NCBI RefSeq assembly: GCF_030852425.1
Contig: NZ_NSDM01000018.1
Location: 62,001-126,000 of the forward strand
DNA from: Saccharothrix longispora
GTDB lineage: Bacteria > Actinomycetota > Actinomycetes > Mycobacteriales > Pseudonocardiaceae
DNA length: 64,000 bases
Reading direction: 5' to 3'
Position 1 is the stretch's first letter. Every line of letters starts with the position of its first letter. This document shows, one piece after another, positions 26,650 to 34,873 of the stretch. Position numbers and translations under genes: made by a program. The notes under the pieces are model-generated. The model was not told where the DNA came from, made no database searches, and saw only the letters and a list, made by a program, of their open reading frames with translations.

Positions 26650-27531
26650 TCAGGATTCCAGGCGCTCCGCGGTGTCGGAGAGCAGGGCGAGGAGCCAGCG
26701 CCAGGTTTCCGGGTCGGTGGTGGACAGCGGCTTGGGGGAGAAGAAGTACAGGCGGTTCTTGACGATTTCGATGTTGACCGGGCGTTCGGCGTACCGGGCC
26801 AGGAGGTCGGGGGAGAAGAGGGTGCGGTCCAGCAGGGCCTGGATCTCCGCGGCCCTGCCGAACGGCCCGGAGACTGTGAAAGCTTCGGTGCCGGGGCCGC
26901 GCAGGTCGGGGTTCCCGAGGGTGGCTCCGCCGGACATGTGCCGAACGCCCGTGCCTTTCGCCCGCGAGGTCAGCAGCAGGTGGGGAAGGTGGGCGTCGAG
27001 AGGGGTGGTTGCGTAGCCCAAGTGGTACGTTTCCGCGCCGTGGTAGCCGGCCGTGTAGTGGTACTGGCCGATTTCCATCGGACGTGGCCCTTCGATGCTG
27101 ACGACGTCGACGGCGCAGCGGTTGTTGCCGATGTCGAAGACCCCGGCGGGTTGCTCCGGGTCCTTGACCTTCATCCGGTAACCCATGCCGTTGCGGGCGG
27201 CGAACTGCATGATGCGGTAGTGGTCGATCCGCACCTGCCCGCTACCTTTGCGGCCCTGGACGACGACCAGGACGATCAGCCCGAGACCGATCACCAGCGG
27301 CAGCAGCCCGAGGAGCCGGACGCCCACGCCGCCGTCCGGATAGGCGCCGGTGAGGTACATGTTGAGCGGAATGCTCAAGAAACCGGAGAAAGCGGCAATG
27401 ATCACGGCGAACACGAGTGCGCCGCACGCCATGTCGCGGCCTGGGGGGTCGCCGTTCGCTTTCGCGTGCGCCAATGCCGCAGCCGGGTCGACGGGGGCGG
27501 CGAGCGGGGAGTAGTCGAGGTCGTCGGGCAC
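26650..27531 (-). CDS. Hypothetical membrane protein with two TM helices
   Basis: 293 residues starting MPDDLDYSPLAAPVDPAAAL. Two hydrophobic helices follow (about residues 36-60, ALVFAVIIAAFSGFLSIPLN; and 70-93, RLLGLLPLVIGLGLIVLVVV). The rest is soluble and contains NGMGYRMKVKDPEQPAGVFD IGNNRC and HYTAGYHGAETYHLGYATTP. The layout, a short cytoplasmic N-terminus and hairpin followed by a globular C-domain, is that of a common actinobacterial hypothetical family; no enzyme motif is visible. Third-position GC fits the genome. A small gene follows 36 bases downstream, and upstream is the TIR-bounded IS. Confidence 0.75.
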   Translation of the reverse strand: MPDDLDYSPLAAPVDPAAALAHAKANGDPPGRDMACGALVFAVIIAAFSGFLSIPLNMYLTGAYPDGGVGVRLLGLLPLVIGLGLIVLVVVQGRKGSGQVRIDHYRIMQFAARNGMGYRMKVKDPEQPAGVFDIGNNRCAVDVVSIEGPRPMEIGQYHYTAGYHGAETYHLGYATTPLDAHLPHLLLTSRAKGTGVRHMSGGATLGNPDLRGPGTEAFTVSGPFGRAAEIQALLDRTLFSPDLLARYAERPVNIEIVKNRLYFFSPKPLSTTDPETWRWLLALLSDTAERLES

Positions 27532-27629
27532 GGCTCACGCTACCCCGTCGAGCGGGCGGAACCTTCCCGGTTGGGCGGTTCGGGTGCGACCGAGGCGCCG
27601 GTCCGGCTGCCGGGTGCCTGGCAATCCCC

Positions 27630-28805
27630 TGTGCCGCTCGAAAAGTCATCGCTGCTGGTCAAGCGACATGTCTGTACTCGTTGATGAGCCCGCCGAGGAC
27701 GCGGGTGCGGAGCAGTCTGTGGGTGTCCAGGTCGTGTACCGCGGGAGGATTCTGTTGAGTCTCGGGCGGTAGCTGGTCTCGGGCCTGGTGGGGGCGGTGT
27801 CGGTTGTAGTGGTTTTCGTAGGTCGTGAGGACATGGCGTGCGTGGGTCTCGCCCAGGATCAGGATGTGGTCGAGGAGTTCGCGTCGGATGGTGCCGACGC
27901 CCCGTTCGCAGTGGGCGTTCATCCGGGGCGCCTGCGGCGCGCTTCGATCACGCGCAGGTCGTTGCTCTGGAGACGGTGTCGAACGTCTGGCTGTACTTGC
28001 CGTCGCGATCGCGTGAGAGGGAGTGCAGGGACTCCGTCCGGTGTCCGAGGTCGGCGGTGAGGTTTCTGGCCTGCTGCGTGGTCCATGCCTGGGTCGGGTG
28101 GGCGGTGACGCCGGTGATGCGCAGGCGTCTGGTGTCGTGTTCGAGGAACGCCATAGCGTAGAGGCGTGTGCCGAGCACGGTGTCGAGGTGGAGGAAGTCC
28201 GCTGCGATGATGCCCTGGGCCTGGGCGGTGAGGAACTGCCGCCAGGTCGGGCCGGTGCGGCGTGGTGGCGGGTCGATGCCGGCGTCGTGCAGGATCCGCC
28301 AGACCGTCGAGCAGGCGACGTGGTGGCCGAGGCGGGCCAACTCACCCTGGATCCGGCGGTGTCCCCATCGTGGATTCTCCCTGGCGAGCCGCAGTACGAG
28401 CGACTTGACCGCCGCTCGGGTCGGTGGGCGTCCGATGCGTCGCCGCGCGCTGTAGTCCCACTTGCCGGCCACGAGTCTGCGGTGCCAGGCGAGCAGGGTG
28501 CCCGGCGTGACCGGGAAGATCTCCGGCCACCGGCAACGATCCACCGCCCCGGACAGGGCGGCGAACCAGAACCGATCGGCGGGCTCATAGCGGACCGGAC
28601 CCGTGAGTTGCCGGCGCAGGACCGCGTTCTCGTGCCGCAGCACGAGCAGTTCGGCATCCTTGGCCGCCTCGCTGCGGAGAAGCACCGCCGGGACGGACAA
28701 CAGCTTCCGGGTCACCTTGTACAGCAGGGACATGATCACCCGGACATGGTCCCAACACTGTGGCAGCCTTGCTCTACCAGCGACGATGACTTTTCGAGCG
28801 GCACA
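27630..28805 (-). mobile_element. Insertion sequence with 22-bp perfect terminal inverted repeats
   Basis: The two ends are perfect inverted repeats of 22 bases, whose core is GCCGCTCGAAAAGTCATCG, at 27630-27651 and 28784-28805. They enclose one integrase-core transposase gene on the minus strand whose stop is only about 10 bases from the left repeat. Total length is about 1.18 kb. No target duplication is evident. The right flank runs straight into the middle of a serine recombinase gene, so the insertion, or a deletion that followed it, removed the recombinase N-terminus. A solitary copy of the same repeat lies at 1041-1065. Confidence 0.8.
27659..28733 (-). pseudogene. Integrase-core (IS3/IS481-like) transposase with one frameshift
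   Basis: From the ATG at 28733: MSLLYKVTRKLLSVPAVLLR, ELLVLRHENAVLRRQL, WGHRRIHGEL-type motif WGHRRIQGELARLGHHVACS, DFLHLDTVLGTRLYAMAFLE (first catalytic Asp region) and SRDRDGKYSQTFDTV (second). The frame then breaks near 27965. The neighbouring frame gives PRMNAHCERGVGTIRRELLD, YNRHRPHQARDQLPPETQQN and VLGGLINEYRHVA with the stop at 27659. A single base change would restore the gene, so it may have been recently active, or the shift may be a sequencing error. Confidence 0.8.
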
Positions 28806-29760
28806 CGATGGTTGGCAGGGCAGTACGGTACGGGCGATCTTGGATAACCCGAGGTACACGGGGTTCGCGTTCTTCGGGCGGTGGGCGCGGCAGGAGACGT
28901 TGCTCGACCCCGACGACGTGGCGGCCGGCTACGTGATGCGCTTCCGGCGGGCGAGCGCCGATCGGATCGTGCGGTCGCGCAAGCCTGCTCATCCGGCGAT
29001 CGTGAGTGTCGAGGAGTTCACGCAGGCGCACCTGCTGCGCAAGTCGAAGTCCGCCGGCGGGTTGAAGACGGCTCGTAAGACCGAGCGCGCCGAGCGGCCC
29101 ATGAAACGGCCGTACCTGTTCCGGGGCATCGTCCGGTGCACCGCGTGCGGTCGGAAGCTGGAGGCCAGTCCACGGGCGCGCGGCGTGTACTACCGGTGTC
29201 CCGCCCGGACGCTCGCACCCGGATCACCAGCGCTGGCCACGCATCCGCCCACGGTCTACCTCCGGGAGGACGTTCTTCAGGAAGCGGTGAACGGGTGGCT
29301 CGGGCGATTGTTCGCACCGGAGAACCGGGACCGGACCGTTGTGGCTCTGGTGGAGTCGCAGGGAACGAATGGAGCGGCGAATGGCAGGGAGGCCGCCAAA
29401 GCCCGGCTCGCCAAAGCGGAGGCGCAGTTGAGCCGGTTCCAAGAGGCCATCAAAGCCGGAATCGACCCGCTGGCACTGGTCGAGCCGATGAACGAGGCGC
29501 AGGCGGTTCGAGCTGCCGCGCGGGCGGAACTGGAGGGAACACCGGCGCCGGACGCCCTGAGCGCCGCCGAGGTGCACGCGATGATCGACTCACTGGGTAA
29601 CGTCGGCGAGGCGTTGGCCGATGCTGAGATAGAGAGCGTGGCGAGCCTCTACAGGGCGGTTGACCTGCAAGTTCGCTACACGCACACGGCCCACGAGGCT
29701 GATGTGATCATCAAACCCGTGGGCCGTGTGAATAGTGCGCGTGTCCGAGGGGGGACTTGA
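28806..29760 (+). pseudogene. Serine recombinase, N-terminal catalytic domain lost
   Basis: Reads HDGWQGSTVRAILDNPRYTG FAFFGRW (recombinase domain), SVEEFTQAHLLRKSK, a zinc-ribbon stretch FRGIVRCTACGRKLEASPRA then YYRCPA, and a helical C-terminus with AKARLAKAEAQLSRFQEAIK. The N-terminal resolvase domain with its catalytic Ser is gone: the IS end at 28805 lies exactly where it should join. The ORF ends at 29758-29760, inside the 3' end of tRNA-Leu, the usual position of an integrase gene next to its attachment site. It is a relic of an integrative element; excision would need another recombinase. Confidence 0.85.
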
Positions 29761-29790
29761 ACCCCCACCCCCTTTCGGGGACTAGCACCT
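29742..29790. other. Probable attachment site at the 3' end of tRNA-Leu
   Basis: A serine recombinase gene ending inside the 3' part of a tRNA gene is the arrangement left by site-specific integration into tRNA genes. The integrated DNA would lie to the left, because the tRNA 3' end faces left. I did not see a second copy of this tRNA segment elsewhere in the window, so the other boundary is outside it or lost. The exact core is inferred. Confidence 0.45.
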
Positions 29791-29825
29791 CAAGCTAGCG
29801 CGTCTGCCATTCCGCCACCCGGACT
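29742..29825 (-). tRNA. tRNA-Leu (anticodon GAG)
   Basis: The minus strand folds as a class II tRNA. The acceptor stem is GTCCGGG with CTCGGAC (one G-T pair), then a D arm with GCGGAATGGCAGACGC. The anticodon stem CTAGC/GCTAG encloses TTGAGGT (anticodon GAG, leucine). A variable arm CCCCGAAAGGGG and a T arm GGGGGTTCAAGTCCCCC follow. The discriminator is A and CCA is not encoded. The recombinase gene overlaps its last 19 bases. Confidence 0.95.
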
Positions 29826-31406
29826 CGGCTCTCGCCGTGGTGTGTGCATAGATTACATGATCGTTCTCGGTAGCCAAAATCGGGGCCCCCTGTTGGCCGA
29901 TCGACTGGCATAGTCGCTGGTAGAGCAGCTGCGGGGCGGTCGTTGTGAGTGGGACGCGGAGCCGACCCGTTCGCTGGTGATCGCTGGCGCGCTGCGGCGT
30001 CGCGGCACCGTGCAGAGCGAGTGCCGCGACTGATCGGGCGCACCCGCTGAAGCGAAGGCTGGACGTTCGGGGTCGGCGGGTTGCACTGCCGCAACCTGGG
30101 CTGTACCACGCGGCGGCGGACCTGGGCTCGCGCGGCAGGCGGCTGGTGGACCGGGAGTCCCAGCCGGAGCTGTGGTGGGAGCTGACCGGAGGCACGACCA
30201 CCGCGCTGTCCTCGGCGGGCGCTCCGACGAGGCCGAGGCGATCTACGGCGAGGTGCGGGCGGCCTCGAAGGACCCGGCGGAGTAGATGAAGGTCGCCTAC
30301 GGCATGGCGATGCCCTACGCCCGGCACCACCCCCGGAGGAGCGGCACGATGCGCGAGTCCAGGCGGTCGAAGGGCGGCCTCCGTCGGCGCTGCTCTGGAC
30401 GGTCGTGGTCGGCACGGCGTGCGGCGACCGCTGGGGTTCTGCGGCGGCGGGGCCGAGATCGGCGCGCGGGCAGGACGCCACGTGCGAAGGCGGCTTGGCC
30501 GACGTGCAGGGGGGCGTCCCCGATCACGCTGACCAGCCGTACGACCAGGGCCACCGGCGAGTCCCACGACTCGTCCACGCCCCGGGGCGGGTCTTCGGCG
30601 ACGAGGTCGCGTAAGTAGGCGGTGCGGTCGTGGACCGCCTGGTGGTGGTCGAGCAGCAGGTCGGCCGGCGCGGTGACGGCGGGGACCTGGCCGGCGCCGT
30701 GGCGGAAGCCGGTGTCCCCGGTCGGCAGCGGCGGGTCGAAGCGCGCCGCTCGGCCGTCCAGACCTGCTCGGTGCCCGCGACCTCGGCGACGTGGTCGTCC
30801 CGCACCCGGGTCAGGACGCTGCGGGCGCTCCGCGCTACGCCTGCGAGTCCAAGACCATCCAGGACTGCTCCGATCCGTTCCGGCGAAAGTCGGAGATCGT
30901 TCCGAACCGGACGCGGATTGGAACGGCACGAGCGCCCCCGCTCCCGGTCGACCGCATCCGTGTCGACCGGGAGCGGGGGCGGAACGGGTCGTCGGCGCCA
31001 GCCGACCGCGACAACGCCGTGATACCGCTGCTGGACGCGTTCGAGCTGGTGGTCACCGACAACGCGGGCTCCGACCCGCAGGTGGACGTGTCGAAGACGG
31101 AGAGGCGCTGCGGGCGGAGGCGGGCATCACCTGCCCGCCGGTCTCGGCGAAGAACCTGGTCGACACCTGCACCGGGTTCTTCGCCGAGACCGGCTACTAC
31201 CGGCGGCCCGGGAGCCGGCTCCGCCCGCCGCGTCCACGTGGTCGGCGTCGCCGGACCGAGGCGGAGCAGGGAGCCGGCGGACGCGCTCTAGTTCGCCTCG
31301 CCGGTGAGCGCGAACGACCGCAGTCGTCGGGTGGCGCCGATTGTGCCCACCACGACGAACACCGACGCCATGATCAACGCGGTGGGCGGCGACATGGTCG
31401 AGGAGA
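29826..31406. other. Decayed region, no intact gene
   Basis: Only fragments are visible. On the plus strand at about 30110-30190 there is LYHAAADLGSRGRRLVDRES then QPELWWELTGG. On the minus strand at about 30720-30490 there is LLLDHHQAVHDRTAYLRDLV and SVIGDAPLHVGQAAFARGVL. On the plus strand at about 31020-31205 there is LLDAFELVVTDNAGSDPQVD, then after a shift ALRAEAGITCPPVSAKNLVD and TGFFAETGYY. None has a plausible start and full length. At 31288-31400 the minus strand carries the C-terminal end of an ABC permease. Confidence 0.5.
30934..30980. terminator. Perfect 19-bp stem-loop
   Basis: GCCCCCGCTCCCGGTCGAC at 30934-30952 is perfectly complementary to 30962-30980, with a 9-base loop. There is no T tract. 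A hairpin this strong would stop or pause polymerase in either direction and lies inside decayed DNA, so it may be a terminator whose gene has gone, or the relic of a small element. Confidence 0.55.
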
Positions 31407-31934
31407 TCAGCCGTCGAGCAGTTCCATCATGTGCATCCGCTGCCGGGGGTCCATGCCGTTGAACGGCTCGTCCAGCAGCAGCACCTCCGGGTCGTGCACC
31501 AGCGCCGCGGCGACCCGGCTCCGCTGGCGCATCCCCTTGGAGTAGGTGGAGATCCGGCGGTCCTGCGCGTCGCGCAGGTCCACGACGCCCAGCGCGGCAC
31601 GGGCGGCGGCCGTCGGGTCGGGGAGCTTGTGCAGCTTGGCGCTGGCCAGGACGAACTCCCACGCGGTGAGGAATCCCGGCACGCTCTCGCGCTCGGTCAC
31701 CAGGCCGAGCCCGCGGTACACGGCGGGGTTGGCCCACGCGGGCTCGCCGCCGATCACGACCTCGCCCCGCGACGGGGCCAGCAGGCCCGCCATCAGGTGC
31801 AGCCCGGTGGTCTTGCCCGCGCCGTCGGGGCCGAGCAGCCCGGTCAGACCCGGGCCGATCGACAAGCTCACGTCGTTGACCGCGACCACGTTGCCGTACC
31901 AGCGGGACACGCCTGCGAGTTCGACGGTGCTCAC
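31288..31934 (-). pseudogene. ABC transporter remnant: ATPase fused by deletion to the end of its permease
   Basis: From the GTG at 31934 the minus strand encodes an ABC-2 type ATPase: SRWYGNVVAVNDVSLSIGPG, Walker A LLGPDGAGKTT, signature TYSKGMRQRSRVAAALV and Walker B PEVLLLDEPFNGMDP. It ends abruptly at MELLDG and a stop at 31407, losing about 100 C-terminal residues. Within 10 bases, in another frame, comes a permease C-terminus (LIMASVFVVVGTIGATRRLR SFALTGEAN, stop at 31288). An internal deletion has removed the ATPase end and nearly all of the permease. The truncated ATPase keeps its motifs but has no partner. Confidence 0.75.
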
Positions 31935-32404
31935 GACCTCGTCCGGTTCTCTCCTGAGGTTGCCGGCCTCCCGACCTCTGGGGGTGGCCGGCGCACTGCG
32001 GTCGGCGCATTGTCGATCGTGCCCGAATCCAAGCCTGGTCGGCTTCTCAGGGTCTGCAGAAGGAGCGGCTCCAGCGCTGATCGCGTGATCAACGACTTGG
32101 CGGGGAGGGCAGGTCGTGCGCCGGTGGCTACCGGTGGGCAGGGTTGGTCTGCGCAGCCCGACGACGGCTACGCGGCGGCGCCCACTCGTGCGGTGAACCG
32201 GGTGCGGCGCACCACGGCGACCGGTGCGGTCACGCGCGTCCGGCTCGACGCCGACCCCGCGCGTGGCCGTCCGGCTCGCGGTGTCCGCGAGCCGGACGCG
32301 CGACGACGCCGTACGCCGGAATGGGCGGGGCGGCCTGGTGGCGTGTCCGGGATGGCGGCCCAGGTCGGTCGGGTCGACCACGGCTGAGCCGGGATCGGCC
32401 TGAC
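31935..32404. other. Intergenic stretch downstream of the phosphatase operon
   Basis: No gene is supported in either strand. It contains the strong hairpin at 32268-32298 and otherwise unremarkable GC-rich sequence. Confidence 0.5.
32268..32298 (-). terminator. 14-bp stem, 3-base loop hairpin, probable terminator of the phosphatase operon
   Basis: CGTCCGGCTCGCGG at 32268-32281 pairs perfectly with 32285-32298 around the loop TGT. It sits about 110 bases beyond the stop of the SpoIIE gene transcribed towards it. A T run is absent, as is common for actinomycete terminators. Confidence 0.65.
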
Positions 32405-34873
32405 TCATCCGCCTGCGGAGTCCACGTCGGGTGACGCTCCGACCGGGATGTCGGCCCAGACGGTCTTGTGGCTCTCGTGTGTTTCGACGCCCCATCGACT
32501 GCTGATGGTCTCGATCATGAGCAGGCCGCGACCGCGGAACGGGCCGAGGGACGACGTGCCGGGGTGGGGCGGTGTGCGAGGGGTGGTGTCGTCGACCTCG
32601 ACGCGCACGACCGGTTGAGCGAAGGGCCTGCGCAGGCGCAGGGCGCGTGGGCCGTGTGCGTGTTCGTAGGCGTTGGTGACCAGTTCGGTGACGACCAGTT
32701 CGGCGTCTTCGACCACGTCCTGGTGGAGGTCGGCGAGGACTGCGCGGGTCCAGGTCCGTACCTCGGCCAGCGGCGGCGTGTCGTCGGCGAGGGGGAACTC
32801 GTCGTGGTGGTCGTCCTGCTCCCGGGGCGCGGGCGGCAGGGCGGTGAGAACGAGGACGGCCATGTCGTCGCGCAGGCGGTCACCCCACCACTGCCGGGCG
32901 TCGACGAGCAGGGCTTCGGCGATCGCGTCGGCGGGGTGGTCGGTGCCCGGGCGGAGCGGGATGCCGGCGAGGACGGTGGCGATTTCCTCGTCTTCCCGTT
33001 GTCGGTATCCGCCCGCGCCTTCGGTGAAGCCGTCGGTGTAGAGCACCAGCGCGTCGCCGGGGTGCAGCGGCACCTCCGCCACCTCGTGGCAGACCTCGTC
33101 CAGCACGCCGAGCACGGGGCCGCCCACAGCCAGCGGCGTGGCGTGGCCGTCGCCGTGCAGGAGCAGGGGAGCGGGGTGGCCCGCGCAGGTGATCCGCAGG
33201 CGGGCGGGGGTGGAGGAGGTGTCGAGCACTGCGTAGACCAAGGTGCAGAACGGGCTGCTCTGGCGCAGGAGTGCCTGGTTCACCAACGACAGGACGTGGC
33301 CGGGCTCGGTGCTGTGCTGGGCCGCGGTCCACAGCGTGTGGCGCACCAGACCGGTGACGGCGGCGGCTTTCGGGCCTTTGCCGCAGACGTCGCCCAGCAC
33401 GAGCACGTGGTGCCGGTCCGGCGTGGTGTAGGCGTCGTAGAAGTCGCCACCGATCTGGTCGTCGTTGTAGCCGAAGGGGTGGTAGCGGGCCGCGAGGTCG
33501 AATCCGGGCAGTTCGGGCAGGTGAGGTGGCAGCAGCGGTTCTTGGAGCGCTTCGGCGGTGCTGCGCAGCCTGCGAACCAGGAGGTCCTGTCGGATGCCGA
33601 CGGCGATTTGGTCGGCGACGCCTTCCAGCGTGGTCAGCGCGTCCTGGCTCAGGTGCCGGCCGGTGACGGCGGTCAGCACGCCCATGAGCCGACCGCCGAA
33701 CACCAGCGGGTACCCGGCGAAGCGGACCGCTCGGTCACCGGTGGCGTCTGCGTGATCCGGCAGCGGGTTGTCCAGGTAGGGGCGTTGTCGTGCCGCGATC
33801 GCCGCGATGGTCGTCCCGGTGGGCCACCCGGCGTCGTGCGCGTCCTCGGAGTGGGAGCACGATCCGGCCTTGGCGGCGTGGGTGAGCCGTGCGCTGCGTG
33901 GGCCGACGGTCCAGATGTGCGCGCAGGTCGCGTCCAGGTGACCGACGATGGCCTGCGCGCACCGGTGCAGGTGGTGCGGCAGCTTGCCCGGTGCGGTCGT
34001 GGCCGCGGCGACGTCCGCGGTGAGCAGGGCGTGCTTGGTGCGCTCGGCCAGTCGGCGTTGCGCGAGCACCGAAGCGGTGACGTCCTCGACGAGCACCAGT
34101 GTGCGTTCGACCTCGTCGGCGTCCACCACCCGCTGGGCGGCCAGCCGGAGGGTCTGCGCCGTTTTCCGGCGGTCGAGGCGGTCGAGCGTCGTCTCGACCG
34201 GGCCGCGCGAGGCCAGGAACGCCCGTAGGCTGTCGTGGACCTGCGTCGGGAAGAGCGACGACAGGCGCGGTCCGGTCGAGGCGGGCCCCACCAGGTCCAG
34301 GACCTCCGCGGCCCTGTGGTTCCACGCGGTCAGCACCCCGCTGTCACCCACCACGACGGCACCGATGGGGGCTTCGGCGAGCAGCCGGCCGAACACCTGG
34401 TCGTGGACCTGCCGGACGAGCACGCCGCTGTCGGTCAGTCGTTGTTGGGCGGCGGCGCGCACGGCGGTGTAGGCCCGGCGGTGTGCCATGGACTCCAGTA
34501 CGTCGCGCACCACTTCCGGGAGCCGGTCGTCGGACCCGGCAGGGAGGTGACGGGCCTGGTCGGCGGAGAACAGCAGCGGCAGCATCGCCGTCCTGCTCTC
34601 GACGCCGGGCGCGGACGACACGACGACCGCCACGGTGATCCCGTCGGGCCGCAGCGCGTGCACCAACCCCACGGGCGCGGGGAGCTGCCTGCCGAGCACG
34701 ACCAGGACAGGACGGGAGCCGGTCGGGGCCTGGGCTGTGCGGGCGAGGAGTTCCTCCACGCCCGCGGAAACGATCTCGACCCCGTCGCCCAGCACCGCCC
34801 GCAGCTTCGGCGCGACCTCCGCGGTGGTGCCGGTCAGCAGGACGAGAGGTGGGGAGGGGGACACGTCAGTCAC
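32405..34873 (-). CDS. Multidomain SpoIIE phosphatase: pseudo-receiver/PAS/GAF/PP2C/HATPase
   Basis: 822 residues from the GTG at 34873, which overlaps the stop of the dehydrogenase gene; a second GTG three codons on is possible. Order: a receiver-like N-terminal domain (about 1-115, PLVLLTGTTAEVAPKLRAVL), PAS (about 145-270, LAEAPIGAVVVGDSGVLTAW), GAF (about 290-440), PP2C/SpoIIE (about 450-660, with QIGGDFYDAY and LVLGDVCGKGPKAAAVTGLV carrying metal-binding Asp), and a GHKL ATPase (about 690-815, VVTELVTNAYEHAHG and GRGLLMIETISSRWGVE). It should dephosphorylate a STAS anti-anti-sigma factor while its own kinase domain can act in the opposite sense. Signals probably enter through PAS/GAF. 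It is translationally coupled to the dehydrogenase. Confidence 0.9.
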   Translation of the reverse strand: MTDVSPSPPLVLLTGTTAEVAPKLRAVLGDGVEIVSAGVEELLARTAQAPTGSRPVLVVLGRQLPAPVGLVHALRPDGITVAVVVSSAPGVESRTAMLPLLFSADQARHLPAGSDDRLPEVVRDVLESMAHRRAYTAVRAAAQQRLTDSGVLVRQVHDQVFGRLLAEAPIGAVVVGDSGVLTAWNHRAAEVLDLVGPASTGPRLSSLFPTQVHDSLRAFLASRGPVETTLDRLDRRKTAQTLRLAAQRVVDADEVERTLVLVEDVTASVLAQRRLAERTKHALLTADVAAATTAPGKLPHHLHRCAQAIVGHLDATCAHIWTVGPRSARLTHAAKAGSCSHSEDAHDAGWPTGTTIAAIAARQRPYLDNPLPDHADATGDRAVRFAGYPLVFGGRLMGVLTAVTGRHLSQDALTTLEGVADQIAVGIRQDLLVRRLRSTAEALQEPLLPPHLPELPGFDLAARYHPFGYNDDQIGGDFYDAYTTPDRHHVLVLGDVCGKGPKAAAVTGLVRHTLWTAAQHSTEPGHVLSLVNQALLRQSSPFCTLVYAVLDTSSTPARLRITCAGHPAPLLLHGDGHATPLAVGGPVLGVLDEVCHEVAEVPLHPGDALVLYTDGFTEGAGGYRQREDEEIATVLAGIPLRPGTDHPADAIAEALLVDARQWWGDRLRDDMAVLVLTALPPAPREQDDHHDEFPLADDTPPLAEVRTWTRAVLADLHQDVVEDAELVVTELVTNAYEHAHGPRALRLRRPFAQPVVRVEVDDTTPRTPPHPGTSSLGPFRGRGLLMIETISSRWGVETHESHKTVWADIPVGASPDVDSAGG

